Positions 40,621 through 54,286 are shown, counted from the first letter of the stretch. The stretch is DNA of 64,000 nt from Epiperipatus broadwayi (GCA_028023455.1 JAQFVV010000141.1:2656843-2720842), one strand, 5' to 3'. Numbers and translations are program-made. The notes: generated from the sequence alone by a model not told the origin.

Positions 40621-42430
40621 ATATATTACATATTGGAGTGCAGGTATAAAAAAATATTGTACTGTAGAAAAATTTGTTTATTTAATATATCAATGGATCA
40701 TTTTTCTAAGCAGAATTCAGGAAATTCATTTATGCGATGACATTTTTTTTGACATTATAATAGATATTCAATCCTGAAATAGAGAAGCTTTTCAATATGG
40801 TCTTCAAATGATAGGAAATCTTATTAAGAGGCTTACTCTGTTTTCTAATGTCAAATAAGAAAAAATACACAACTTTTCCAACTTAATAACAAATATTCTA
40901 ATAATCGTAATGCATCTATTTGCAATATTAATCTGAAACGCAATTCTACCCCATGCTATTTAAAAGTAAGCTTAAATTAATGCTTTATTTCATATTATTT
41001 TTTAATGTTAGATCGAAATTAATTTATAAGTATAAACTTCTTGGGAAGCTATCTGGCCCGTATGATGCCATTACTTTAATATACCGTTTTCAGTTATAAT
41101 ATATTATGTTCGTTAATATTGGATATCTGTTTGGAGAAAACGTTAGCATCCTAAATTTATGTTTACTTAAATAAACATTATTTTAAAATATTACTGCTTC
41201 ACTCAAGTCAACTGTTTTACAATGCCTTCTCTTATTTTATATATATTTTTTTACCAGATGTTAGAAAAGAAATTCATCCACTATAAGATTTCAAAACGTA
41301 AAACTCTTCTTAAATCAATATCATCCTTCAGGATTTTAAACTAAAAATCTACAAAAAAGAAAAATCACACCATAATTAGAACCTAATACAATTTTGTTTG
41401 TAAATTACATCAATAAATTTAACTTCCCTGCAGTTTGAAAAACAAATTTAGGAACGCCCATGGTAATGCATATTTTAAAAATAACATTATGCAAACACTG
41501 AATAAAGGCTGACAAACGTAAATAAGAGCCATATAGCAAGTAAAACCCTTGGTGATTTTATTATCTTGATCAAATCTTTACTTGTTTTCATAATATATTA
41601 TTTATAGCTATATATCAAAAAAATTCTTAAGTTAGATGAATAAATTGAACAATATATACATATGTCTGTGTGTTTGGAAAAATAAACAATTTAAATAAAA
41701 ATTCTAAACTAAAAATAATATATTTAATTTTCTAAAATAAAAAAATAAAAAAAACACTAGAGAATGATTCCACCAAATGACATTTAACGGTGTGTAATCT
41801 ACATGCAAAATCAACATATGTTGAATCAAAACTAATATTGAAAATAAAAACATTAATACAGAAAAATCATTATATATATATATATATTTGAAATGAGGTA
41901 ATCGGAGACGTCACTTAAAATTTCAACAAATCAACGATGTAATTTTATTTCTTTACAATTTAAATGACAAATTTTAAGGAGACAAAAAAAGTCAAAATTA
42001 GTTTTTAATTAATTTTAATTAATATATTTTAATTATTTACAGAAAAAAAATTAATTAATATATTTTTAATTATTTACAGAAATCAATAATTTATTGTTTC
42101 TGTTTTTTTTTTAATCACCAATGAAATTTCAGTTCTATTACTAATTACTGTAAATTAAAAACAAATTTTAGCCTATTTATTAAAAAAAAATAATAATTTC
42201 CATTATTAATTAACAAGATTTATCTAAAGTCCTAACCCATTGTTCTGTTCGCCTAATTTCAAGGTATTAGTATTTTTATTATAGTTTATATTGAATTTAT
42301 GTAGATAAATAAATTATTGCCTTAAATGAGATACTTTCGCCAGTGCCGTTTGTCGTAGGTTCTGTTATATATGCAGTCATATGTTTTGCATTGAAAATGT
42401 TTTGTTAAAAGTTGACTTTTTATATAATTA
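40621..42430. other. AT-rich spacer, no gene seen
   Basis: No coding signal. A short TA tract is at about 41873-41887. Confidence 0.5.
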
Positions 42431-42450
42431 ATATATATATATATATATAT
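42431..42450. repeat. (TA)n tract
   Basis: Ten TA units upstream of the hairpin. Confidence 0.85.
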
Positions 42451-42547
42451 TAAAAGGTGTGAAGGTTGCCTTGACAGCAGTTAGAAATATTGGTTGCTAT
42501 ATTTACTGTGAATGTTTAGGTGGTTACTGGTTGGAAACTAATTATAT

Positions 42548-42702
42548 ATATATAAAATACATATTTTGCGGGTTCAGCCGTGTTAAAAACTTTTAATATT
42601 AATATACTGACGTTTGACTTGTGTGACCAAGTCGAAACGTCAGTATATTAATATTAAAAGTTTTTAACACGGCTGAACCCGCAAAATATGTATTTTATAT
42701 AT
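42548..42702. repeat. 155-bp near-perfect hairpin
   Basis: Arms 42548-42621 and 42628-42702 are perfect reverse complements except one extra G at 42634, with a 6-base loop (TGTGAC). The arms contain GCGGGTTCAGCCGTG, much more GC-rich than the surroundings. TA tracts lie on both sides (42431-42450, 42728-42745). It fits a foldback element or MITE, or a precursor-like hairpin transcript. No coding. Confidence 0.9.
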
Positions 42703-42727
42703 TTAACCCGTGCAAATCTTCGTTTTA

Positions 42728-42759
<32 letters not shown>
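42728..42759. repeat. (TA)n(TG)n compound microsatellite
   Basis: Nine TA then about seven TG units to the right of the hairpin. Confidence 0.9.
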
Positions 42760-43792
42760 TGCTCTTTGTAATAAATATTCACGAATGATACTATCATAAA
42801 TAAGCAAGTTGAAAGTTTATTATTCGATTATCTTCTAAATATATTTTGGTATGATATTCAGGAGTTTACAACTTTTAAAAGGATTATTATATTCTTAGCC
42901 TCTGTACTTAATAACAGTTGATATTTTATATAGTTTCCTTAAAAATAATATTGTAGTGTGAATTTATAAAACTGAACAATAATTAATTTGTGCATGCAAT
43001 TATTTTATAGAAATGTTATATGGAAAATAAGCAGGCACAATAGTTATATTCCCCATTTTTTGTAGCAGGCACAATAAATTGTTTTCCCTGTTTGATATTC
43101 TAACTGTTAATTATAATTATCTCAGTGCATATTACATATTAGCTCAATCTTATTCCAATCATCACCAGGCCAGAAATCATGCCATCCACTGAAGAGTTTC
43201 CTTGAAATACCCAGTACACTACATTTTTCAATTTAATAAGATATACATAGCATATGTTGTAATTTTTTCAAAGTACAAAATACACTATATTTTAGAAATA
43301 TCTAACTTTCTACATGTGAGAATATATGTGAATGCAAACTATATTTTAGAAGTCTATTTTATCACAATGTGGTGAAACATATAACGAAAACACTTGGAAA
43401 AGAAAAATAATCCCAAAGATCATATTTTGTACTGAACGAAACACATGACCAAAGATATGTAAAAAAGATAAATAATCCCCGAAATCTATTTTATATTGAA
43501 ACAGCATTTGTCATTTAGTCCAAATCACAATTTCTTATTCATGTTACGATTTGTTCATTACATATGTAGATAAAAAATATTATTGTTTGATCGACAAAAA
43601 TCAAATTTTGTGCACTCATAACTTTGATACGAAACTCTTTTTAGAAATATATTAATAACTTTCACTAAACGTTCATTAAGCAAGAGATTATTTCTAGCCT
43701 ATGTGTGGTCTTATAAAAGTTTCTTATATAGTATTTTCCCCATGTTGACAGTTTTATGAAGTTTCACTGCATCGCTCTTACAGAAGGCAGAG
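42760..43792. other. AT-rich spacer, no gene seen
   Basis: Nothing recognised. Confidence 0.45.
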
Positions 43793-43852
43793 TATATATA
43801 TATGTGTGTGTGTGTGGCGCGCGCGCGTGTGTGTGTAGAGAGAGAGAGAGAG
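43793..43852. repeat. Compound microsatellite (TA)(TG)(GC)(TG)(AG)
   Basis: Five dinucleotide blocks in 60 bases, including GCGCGCGC, which is rare in this AT-rich DNA. Confidence 0.95.
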
Positions 43853-44096
43853 GCACTAATGTAAACAATATAATAAACTATATAAGCCAATTTTTAATTA
43901 AATTAAAATCCAAAATGAATTCACAAATTTATTTCCAATAGCAGTGTTTGTAGTTTAATTTTAAGCCATGATTAACTGTAAACTACTGTAGTTAATTAAG
44001 TAAAATAAATGTGTTGTTCTTTAGTCTATTTCTGCTTTTACTATACTTTTTTTTGTGTCTTAGTATAACTTTTATTCTTGTATTTTTTTTATTGCC

Positions 44097-44206
44097 ATGA
44101 TCCAAAAAACTGATGCAGTCATTAAATTAATCTTATTTTTACTTTCTACAGCTTATATAACAATTCCTACTCCTTTAATCTTGCTTAATACTGCACCTCG
44201 ATTCAC

Positions 44207-44209
<3 letters not shown>
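44097..44209 (-). mobile_element. PLE family 3 fragment, minus strand
   Basis: A short piece matching the inner end of the copy at 39780-39900 (CTCCTTTAATCTT then CACCTCGATTCA). It faces the plus-strand fragment at 44395 across a TA array. Confidence 0.55.
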
Positions 44210-44301
<92 letters not shown>

Positions 44302-44302
44302 T
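44210..44302. repeat. (TA)n(AC)n microsatellite
   Basis: About 40 TA then five AC units, lying between two oppositely oriented PLE family 3 fragments. Confidence 0.95.
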
Positions 44303-44394
44303 AAAAAATTGATATACAGCATTACATTTCTATTTGACAGGACTGGCAAAAAGAAAAATAATGTCATGAATCATTTTTATGTTGATGTATGTGT

Positions 44395-44815
44395 TATCAT
44401 ATATAGGGGAATTGAGGAACAATATTGAAAAACGATTAAAGGAGTACAAAATATTATATAAGCATGTGAAAAGTAAAAAATAATATTGATTTAATGACTG
44501 CTTCAGTTTGCATGTATCATGAAAAACACAGTAAATATAAATTTCAGTTTTATATTTAAAGTGTGAAGATTATTTATGAAGAGAGAAACCATAATAATAA
44601 AGAAAATTAAGGAGGCAATTTCAATAAAATGGAATAAAATGAATTTAATTAATAGACAAGCTGCTAACATTAAAATTCGCTATTCATGAGATTTGACTTG
44701 ATGAGTTTGTTACCATTTTGTTATATGAATTTAACGGCAGTTGAGGAAAGTTTAGAGAATTAACCAAAATTACTTCTGCGGAGTAAAAGTTTGTATATAA
44801 AAGTTTATTACCATT
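44395..44815 (+). mobile_element. Penelope-like element, family 3, 3' fragment
   Basis: Collinear with 23940-24390: endonuclease tail, GGCAGTTGAGG... 3' region and TTTATTACCATTATAAT end. Broken by stops, 5'-truncated. It abuts the minus-strand RT fragment at about 44820. Confidence 0.65.
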
Positions 44816-45100
44816 ATAATCTTCATATGGGTAATTTTTTAAAAATAATATGGAGAATGAATTACCACATTTTCTTGCAATCATAACATCAAGAAAAGGT
44901 AGTGATTTTCTATTGTCAAGTTCCATAATAAACTTAATTTTAATTCTCATCACTCAAATATTTTCTGTAGCAAAAATGTTTGATGAGAGCTTGTAGATTG
45001 TCTAATAAAGATCATCGGTACTTTTTGTCTAATAAGGATGATCAGTACTTATTTTTTAGACCATACAAGCCACTTGATGACATTGTCCCTAGCCAATTAT
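44684..45100 (-). pseudogene. PLE reverse transcriptase fragment, minus strand
   Basis: The open segment 44684-44953 begins MRIKIKFIMELDNRKSLPF and continues LDVMIARKCGNSFSI. This is the PLE RT block just after the YVDD motif (family form IKFTME...LPFLDV). It resembles the family 2 copy at about 22460-22520. The fragment ends near 44820, where it meets the plus-strand family 3 tail. The C-terminal part of the ORF is read through foreign DNA. Confidence 0.7.
44737..44779 (+). ncRNA. Hammerhead-like fold in PLE family 3 3' region, copy 3
   Basis: Stem I GCAG/CUGC (44737-44740 with 44776-44779), core UUGAGGA (only C3 deviates from CUGANGA), partial stem II GUU/AAC, AAA in place of GAA, weak stem III, U at 17. 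It has the best core of the three family 3 copies but is decayed elsewhere. Confidence 0.4.
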
Positions 45101-46140
45101 CATTAATATATCATTTCTGAGGACATTTAAGTTAGCCTGTAAAACTGCTTTTTGAGTGCTTTTAAGTGGCCTGTAAAACGGCTGTTTAATGCAGTTTGTG
45201 AGTTTATCACAATCCTCATTTGTCTAGCATGATAAGTCTTTCAGCAAACATTTGCATTATTACATTTTCATTTATGAGAATGTGTTTGTAAATGCAGTAC
45301 TAATTTAAAATATGGATTTTAAATTGATTGTATTACACATGAAGTAACGGATAATTAGTTTATAATAATTGTAATGAGATTATCTTTTGTGAAGAGAATT
45401 AGTAATGTTGAATTTTTTTTGGAAAGGGTATTGTTAAGTGTGATTTATATTATATCTCGTGACTATTCATGCACTTTTTGAGAATACAGTATTGTTAGAC
45501 AAAATGGCATATTCTGCCCACAATAGTGTTAAGTTAAGCCAATTGCCAATGAGAGAAGAGAAGGTTGTGTTAATTTTTCAGAAGAACAAAATTATAGCCG
45601 TATTTGCAGATGAGTCATGTCGTTAAGAAAAATGCAAACCTATACCTTCGAATGTGAATTGATATCCTGCCATTAAAGGTGTTCGATCCTCAGGCAGACA
45701 TATTTTGACAGCTCTCAAATCCCTCATTTGAAAGGGAAAAAAAATATTTTTATGTATTTTTAAAAAAATGACTTTTAATTTATGAGTTAAAAAGTTATTC
45801 AATTGTTTGTAAATAATTTTTTGCCTATTTAATTTACATAAATGTTAACTTGAAGATGAATAATTCAAAAGTTTGTAAATATTAAAATAAAAATATTTAT
45901 TTAAACAATAAAAGTTTAAATTGTCTTTAAAATCTTCATTTCACTTATTTTATTCATTTAAAAACATTCAATACTTATATTTAGAAAATAATTACGGCCT
46001 ATTTTTTTTTAAAAAAAGAATAAGGTAATTGTTTTATAGACATCTACACTCACTGCCTTAAGAGGGCGTTGTTGTTTTTTTTGAAAAAATATAATTTATG
46101 AACATTCCCAGGCCTTTTTTATTTGCATTCCTTGTTTGTT
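45101..46140. other. Spacer, no gene seen
   Basis: AT-rich, nothing recognised. Confidence 0.45.
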
Positions 46141-46530
46141 TGTTTTTTTTAATGTAAAACTTAGTACGCTTATCAAGGTTGTAATTTTGTTTTCCTATTT
46201 TTGTTTAAAAAATAAATCCTAAAGTTAGTAAGCTTTTTTTTTTTTTGCTTTTCCTTTTTTTTTTTTTTGGGGGGGGGGGGGGGTTCTTTTTTTTCAATGT
46301 AAAACTTAGTAAGCTTATTACAGTTCTATTTATGGTTTCCTATTTTTGTTTAAAAATAAATACTAAAGTTAGTAAGCTTTTTTTTTTGGTTTCACTTTTT
46401 AAAAAAAAAAAAATAACAAGCAAATTTAAAACTTATTACCAATTTTTTTTTGTTTTCACTTTGTTCTTGGTTTTTTTAAAACAACATCAAAAAAATTAAA
46501 ACTTATTAGGTTCTTTTTTCTGTTTTCACT
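46141..46530 (+). repeat. T-rich tandem repeat with a long G run
   Basis: At least two clear units (about 46141-46250 and 46255-46390) share GTAAAACTTAGTA, CCTATTTTTGTTTAAAAA and AAAGTTAGTAAGC, with a third diverged unit after them. A run of about 14 G follows a long T run near 46269. The 84-residue ORF here is homopolymer-derived. Confidence 0.7.
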
Positions 46531-48889
46531 TGAAACAGTATTATTTAGCCATCATCCTGTTTCACCTACTATGTTCCATCGTAGTTTAGTATCTTTTCCA
46601 ACAGTTGAGCCCTCACAGTCCACGTATATAATCAGAATAATTTATTTTGATATGTAGTAGCAAGTATATTTACGTGTATGTGGGGATATGTGCAAACATT
46701 TAATATATATTAATATCTGTATGTGTCTAATGTATAAGCAGTTAATAAAATGATCTAATTAAATGAAGTTGTGTGAACATTATTATAGGTGTTAAAGAAA
46801 CATTACAACTCTTTTAAATTAACAATATAAAATGGAAATATTCTTAGTTAAAAACTTATTATTTAAATGCATTGGTATATAAATTTCAATTCCTGGGATA
46901 GTCTCACACACATATATAATAAAATGTTTACAAATTTAAACTCTTTTAAAAAAAAGTTATCTGTTTTTATAAAAAAAAAAAGTTGTCAATTCTTGGGAAA
47001 CCATCTGTAAGCAATCAGCTACAACCGAAATCAACCTATCCTTAGGGTCTTATAGACATTGGCCCCACTTATGGATTCCCTATTTAGTATATTCATTGCA
47101 ACCTTTGAACAAAAATTAGAAAACAAGAAATTTCTTAAGATAGCAATTAATGAAACTTGGGATTAAAATTTTAAATGTATTTTCAATATAAAAACTTGCC
47201 TATTTATTAAATGAAATTCTAAAATTCTAAATGCCTGTTAAATAATAACTTATTTAATATCAATAATTATGTGTTTTTAATGCTCATTAAAGAAGTTATA
47301 TTCATTAATAATATTTAAAGCTTAGCGCTTTCAAAGCTCCATGGCTTCATACTCATAGCTGTGTGTGGTTGATAGTGATGAGGAGGAGTATAGTTATTCT
47401 ATTACTTGGTAATATTTGTTTTATATATGTTTATTTTATAACCCACCTGTGTGTGTCATTAAATGCTCTTATGTTTATTTCATCTATATTTAAGAATTAA
47501 AATATATTAAATTAGAAACAATGTGTTGCAGTATCATTCATAGTCCATTCCAAATCTTAGTGAAATTCCTTAATACAAGCGTTAATTATTAATGTATGCA
47601 TCAACAAAGTTCATATTTATTCCGTTTTCTTTCTTTTTTTTTTTTGTTATAAATAAAATTTAAAAAACATGCTGTTCATGGCTATGGCTACAGTAATATA
47701 TCAGACGTATAGCTTGAACTAAGTGATCAGTAATTGTGAAAACTGAACAACATCTAGGTTTTCCGTGTTCTTTGTCTCATTCAGGTTATCTCCTTCAAAG
47801 TATTGTTCACACTTATCCTTTGCAAGGTTTTGCACTTTAAAACTTGACTACAGAAGTGTGTAAACCTGCAAATAATTATTGCTTGGTCAAATTGTGTGAT
47901 TTCAATAAAAAAAAAATTAGACTTTATTTACAATTAACGATTTATATACATAATTGTAAGACACACCCCCTCACACAACACCGTAAAAAAAGTGCTAATT
48001 CACCAAAATAATTTACTGCAATGCGACAATGTGACCTACAATGTGTAGTACACCAAAACTGTTGTATACATGTAACACATAGCCGCAAAAATACGTTTGG
48101 TCGCTTTAAACAGCATTTTTATGTGATTTAGGACATAAATGCAGCTATCACAGGGCGTGGATATCTATAAAACAACAACTGAAATTAAATTATGCCAAAA
48201 AAAGTCATAAAAAATTAAATAATCGCATCTGATTTTTAAAAAAAAGTAAATTAGGCATAAAAAAATCCTAAAAACAAGTCAATAAAAATCAAAAAATATG
48301 CAAAAACAAGTAGCAAATTACACCCTTTAAAAAAAAAAAAACATTTTTAAAAAAACAGAAATTAAAATATACCCAAAGAAGTCCATAATCACATCTGATT
48401 TTTTTAAAAAGTCAAATCAAAAAAAAGTAAAAACAAGTAAATAATGGCATATTAATCAAATATTGATTTGTAAATATTTAAATCAATAATGTCTTAATGT
48501 CCCCGGATAAAGGCCCAGAAATGTAATATTTATGTGTATTAAAGAGTATAAAGTGCCATCAAGAGGCTTGTGTGGTCTAAAATATAAGTACCATATCATT
48601 ATACTCAAGAAATAGAACTAATAATAAATATTGTACTTTTATTAGAATTAAAAACTTTATATATAATGCTTACATAGGATTGATATTAAAAGGGGAAAAT
48701 ATGATAAAATATGTAATTCAACAAGTTATCGAATGGTTTTATTTTATATTAAAGGATTTACTGATAAGATCAGTATAAGATTATGAAATTTTAACATACA
48801 TCACATGATCACTATTTCTTATTAAATAGGCTATTGAACTTAGATTGAAAATATTATTGTGTTTTCAATTTTATTCCAATAGTTTTGTA
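46531..48889. other. AT-rich spacer, no gene seen
   Basis: No coding signal. A-rich blocks at 48180-48440 show irregular internal repetition (AAAAAGTCA-, CATCTGATTTTT-type). Confidence 0.45.
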
Positions 48890-49124
48890 GTTAAGAGGAG
48901 ATAAAAGGTGACTGCTGGAGGGTTGCATTATATCCTAATATCTAGGTGCCGTTCTCTAAAATCCAAAACTCCTCACTGACGAAGGCCACAAGTCAGAAAC
49001 TAGTCTGGGTATATTGGACAAATAGGCGTTAAATTGGCATTTTATGTACAAGCCTTCTAGCATCCATTGATTACTCTGGTTGGTACTGAGTGACACTACT
49101 GTATGGAGAGTTTTGCCTGTTTTA
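48890..49124 (+). mobile_element. HHR-1 repeat, copy D
   Basis: Opposite orientation to copies A-C. It runs from GTAGTTAAGAGGAGATAAAAGG through the ribozyme to the arm ending GAGTTTTGCCTGTTTTA. The arm is of the copy B type (CACTACTGTATGGAGAG) and no left inverted arm is present, so the copy is either linear or 5'-truncated. The ~235-base length is the best estimate of a unit. Confidence 0.75.
48970..49011 (+). ncRNA. Hammerhead ribozyme HHR-1, copy D
   Basis: Stem I UCCUCA/UGGGUA (one U-C mismatch), core CUGACGA (48976-48982), stem II GGC/GUC with an A-A at its base, GAAA (48996-48999), stem III AC-UA-GU, C17 at 49005. All invariant core bases are present. Predicted cleavage lies between 49005 and 49006. 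Confidence 0.75.
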
Positions 49125-49353
49125 ATAATTTTAACATAATGCATACATTTTTCACTAGCAAAAAAAAATGGTGTTTTTTTTTTTTTCATAAACTTAAAGA
49201 TAGTGCACTTTTGCAATATCAAGTTGTTTATGAAATTCCATGTTTATAGTACTCAAAATACTAAATCAATCCAATAGATAAATCATTGTTAGACTTAATG
49301 ACTATAAAATTTCCTTCAATCAGAAATTAAATACATCTGTTTTTACTTCACAT

Positions 49354-49605
49354 TTGTTACAAATTAGTCACAAACCCGATTTTGATAATGTTAAAATAAT
49401 TGCCAATTTGGAAAAGTATGATTTGAGAACCATTAGGGAGTCTATTGAAATATTAAAAAGAATAACTGCTTCTAATAAATCCGATGAAACACATCGGATA
49501 GTCTTGTTGAGATTACTTATTTTGTCTTCTATTTATAATATAAACTCGAAATCAATTAATGGTGAAACTGAAGAAAATAAACATTTTATTAATTCTGTGT
49601 TCTAA
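49354..49605 (+). pseudogene. PLE family 2 C-terminal fragment
   Basis: An 83-residue open segment with HKPDFDNVKIIANLEKYDL followed by RTIRESIEILKR. It matches the family 2 C-terminal block at 21600-21848 on the other strand, so it is part of a repeat and not a host gene. The GIY-YIG core is missing upstream and the family 2 3' region is missing downstream. Confidence 0.7.
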
Positions 49606-50030
49606 ATACTCATCTATTTAATTCCAGCCTCATTCTTTGCCTCACACTTAATCTTGCTAATACTTGAGATCTAACGGTTTTATTTTAAAAACATGACTTT
49701 GACAAAGGAGGATGTTATATATATTTTTTACTGAATTTTTGTTTTATTCATGAAAAATATTTAGAAATTTATGATCTTCCAGCATTTTGCCTATATAAAA
49801 TATGTGTGTTTGACATATGACTATTATTATGTAGAGTACTAAGCTAAAAGTAATTTCACTTTTAATTTACTGGTGTATATTAATAAACAAAAGTTTCAGT
49901 TTGTAATTGACAATTACCCTATAATTGATTTTTATGTAGAAAAGTAAATGGGAATTTCTTCTTATAATATCAAATCTCACACCAATTCCAATAAATTTTA
50001 TAATATAAATAGAACTACTAGCAGCTATAC

Positions 50031-51424
<1,394 letters not shown>

Positions 51425-51591
51425 ACAGATATTATTTAATAACTGAAACACACAGGCTTATTATATACCTGTATCTATATATGTAATATATACGGCATAT
51501 GAACGTAGACTTTCACACAACCCACCACTCTTCATACTATCTCATAACACTGATATACTTGAACACATATATGTTGTAAAGATAAATAATC

Positions 51592-51635
51592 ACCAATATA
51601 TGTATTTCATGCTAAACCAGAAATCATCAGTTGGT
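51592..51635 (-). ncRNA. Hammerhead ribozyme HHR-2, inverted unit 1 (complete core)
   Basis: Minus strand: stem I ACCAA/UUGGU (51635-51631 with 51596-51592), core CUGAUGA (51630-51624), stem II with U-C and U-U mismatches around a GGUUU loop, GAAA (51608-51605), stem III AUA/UAU with a 2-base loop, and A at position 17 (51597). Beyond an internal loop, stem I can extend by AAUA/UAUU, as in natural hammerheads that use loop-loop contacts. All invariant core bases are present. Stem II is the weak point. Confidence 0.7.
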
Positions 51636-51985
51636 CGTATTACCATCTCTACACATATATGCTATAAGTGCTCAGATATATATTAAGATAGCCAAACCTC
51701 ATACTTTAATGGACAGGCTTCAATCTACTCAACACTCCAACTCTTCAACCATCCATCCAATTGAAAATCTAATGATGGAGTGCTCAAAGGCCTCCCTGAG
51801 GCCATGATTATTGTCACACCCATGTTGACCCAAGGTCAATCTGACCCCTGATGTATAGGACATAATCCATTTAATACATATATAAGGGATGGGCAGACAT
51901 CTCTAGTATGTAATAACTGAAACACACAGGCTTATTATATACCTGTGTCTATATATGTAAGATATGTGTAGAGATGGTAATCTCG

Positions 51986-52029
51986 ACCAACTGATGATTG
52001 CTGGTTTAGCATCAAATACGCATATTGGT
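51986..52029 (+). ncRNA. Hammerhead HHR-2, inverted unit 2 (G12 changed)
   Basis: Stem I ACCAA/UUGGU, core CUGAUGA (51991-51997), stem II UGCU/AGCA closing GGUUU, CAAA instead of GAAA (G12 is C), stem III AU/AU, A17 at 52024. Stem II is perfect here, unlike unit 1. The G12 change predicts loss of activity. Confidence 0.65.
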
Positions 52030-52140
52030 GATTATTTATATTTTCAATATATATGTTTTCAAGTGTATCAGTGTTATGAGATAGTGTGGAGAGTTGTGGG
52101 TCGTTTGAAAGTCTGTGCTCATATACCCTATATATAGATA

Positions 52141-54283
52141 TCATTTATATACATATTTTTTTCCAATGAATGTCAATTTATTGTTATAGCAATTCTTTTA
52201 TGATCAATAAAGCAACTATTAATTATTGTTTTCTCTTTTTTCATACATCTGACCCAATAGTTATCACAATATCAAATGCATATTAACTACTTCTTCATCT
52301 TCCAATTAAAAATATGTTTAATACATTGGAAATTTATTTGCTTAAGACGAGCAATGAGGTTCCTTAAAAAAAAGTTAGTTAATCTCTCCTCAATCTTTAT
52401 ATTTGTCTAAATTCATTCTTTCTTTATATAATTTAATAACTGAAATAAAATAGACCCTATTTCTTAATTAACAATTACATTATAAATATCAATCATATCT
52501 CAAAATTTGTATAGGCTTTATCAATTTATTTTTTTACAAAAATTTTTGTTTATTTATAACTTAATTTTTTTTTACAACATTGGTGGAAAACAATATAAAG
52601 TTTAAAAAAAAACAATGTACAAAAACCCAAAAAACAATACACATGGGTCTCATTTTATGTGCTAGATACTTTCCTCAGAAAATGAGCACAAAAGATATCA
52701 CACAAAAATTGACTTAACTTACTTTGAAAAATGGGGGATATGTTCCAGTAATTTTCAGAAATCGCATAAAAGCAAAGCAACAAATTAATACAAGACAAAC
52801 TTTTTTTACTTTTTTTTATTAACTACAATATTTAATTTTACATTTTTTCATACATATTTTAATCATTACCACTATTTGACAATATGTGCTCATTTGTGAA
52901 TCAGATTCGTAACGTGATGTACAACTAGCGCAAATTTCTGTCTTGTGCTGTGTTAATGGTTTTGTTTTTATATTAAAAAATTAGATCACAATCAAAACAA
53001 AAAGATTATACATTATCATTAGAAAAATTATTTTCAGTTTAAAAAATCAATCTAAAATTTTTTTTATTTCTGTTATATCTAACAAAATACGTTTTAAAAG
53101 TTTAAAATTTTTGAATATTTCTTGCAATATTTTTATATGTAAGTATATATCTATTATTATTATTATTTACTCATTAGTATAAGTAGATTATTTATATAGA
53201 AGCTAAGATTCTAAATTCAGCTTCAGGCCATATTCACATTAGCTGCTAATATAATGTTATATTTTTGGAAAAAAAGTATTTCAAGTCAAAATAAGTTATT
53301 AATAATTTAAATTTTTTGATATCTAATAAATATAGTGAAATATGAAAGATATTAAGAAGAAACATGAATGGCATAACTTCAAAATTGCATTAAAATAATC
53401 CGCATAAAACAAGTTCTAGGTGTACATTGTTACTTTTCTATTAAAATTAAAGGTTTCAAGCCAGAATCCCTTAAAATTAACAATAAGTAAAACTGATGTA
53501 AGATAATCAAATTTTTAACTGTTTTTATATAGGTAATAATTGATTAACATTCTTTCTCTTTTAATATGAAGATGAGAGCATTAAATTGTGCATTAAGAAG
53601 ATTCCGTCAGAGTCTTAGATGTCACAATTATAATACTTCCTAAGGTATAATCAACTTACATTTATAATTCAAACCAGTTCATCTTTTATATTTTCCTTTT
53701 ATGGTTAGATTGTATTTGTCAATTAGATTAGTAATTATGTTTTAATTTAGTTTCAGATCCAACCGCTCTAAACTTTTTACCTCCAATATCCTTTATTAAT
53801 TCATTAATCATCCATTTTTTTTATTTAAGGAGCTGCCCATGTGCATCTAATACCATCTTAAAACTATTTCTTATTTAAAAAATAACATTTTTTTAAATAA
53901 TTTATGAAAGTTTAGCTGTATTTTTTGTAAAATTTTAAATATATTTTTATTATCAACATTTTTTTAAAAATAACTAATATATTTTCTTCTTTTTCAATTT
54001 TAAGTCCAGCCCAAACTATTAAACAATTTTAAAATCATTTCTCTAATTTTTATGGAGCATTACAATTTACTTTTAGATTTACATATCATTTTTTTTCATT
54101 ATTTGATTTTGTATCTCTTCTTCATAGCGATTTATTTCATTACCATAGCTAGCTAAAACATTCATGTAAATAATAATTAGATTTGAAGGAATAGTTTTTT
54201 TTTCTTACTATCAATGAAATATATTACTTATTGGAAGCTATTTTTAAAACTGTTTTTTTTTATTTGTTTGTTTTATGACATGA

Positions 54284-54286
<3 letters not shown>
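52141..54286. other. AT-rich spacer, no gene seen
   Basis: No coding signal or recognised repeat. Confidence 0.5.

Larger units (their letters stand above)
51425..52140. mobile_element. HHR-2 repeat, inverted pair
   Basis: Two HHR-2 units in opposite orientation: minus at 51493-51665 and plus at 51955-52130, around a ~290-base centre with no match elsewhere in the window. A ~60-base direct repeat (ACTGAAACACACAGGCTTA) lies at 51441 and 51914. The units share the ribozyme and the downstream GAGATAGT...GAAAGTCT tail with the tandem copy at 40.4 kb. Confidence 0.7.

Noticed and set aside
42601-42660. Hairpin centre read as a hammerhead
   Set aside because: The core would be CUGACGU, A9 is lost, and the pairing is better explained by simple palindromy of the whole element.
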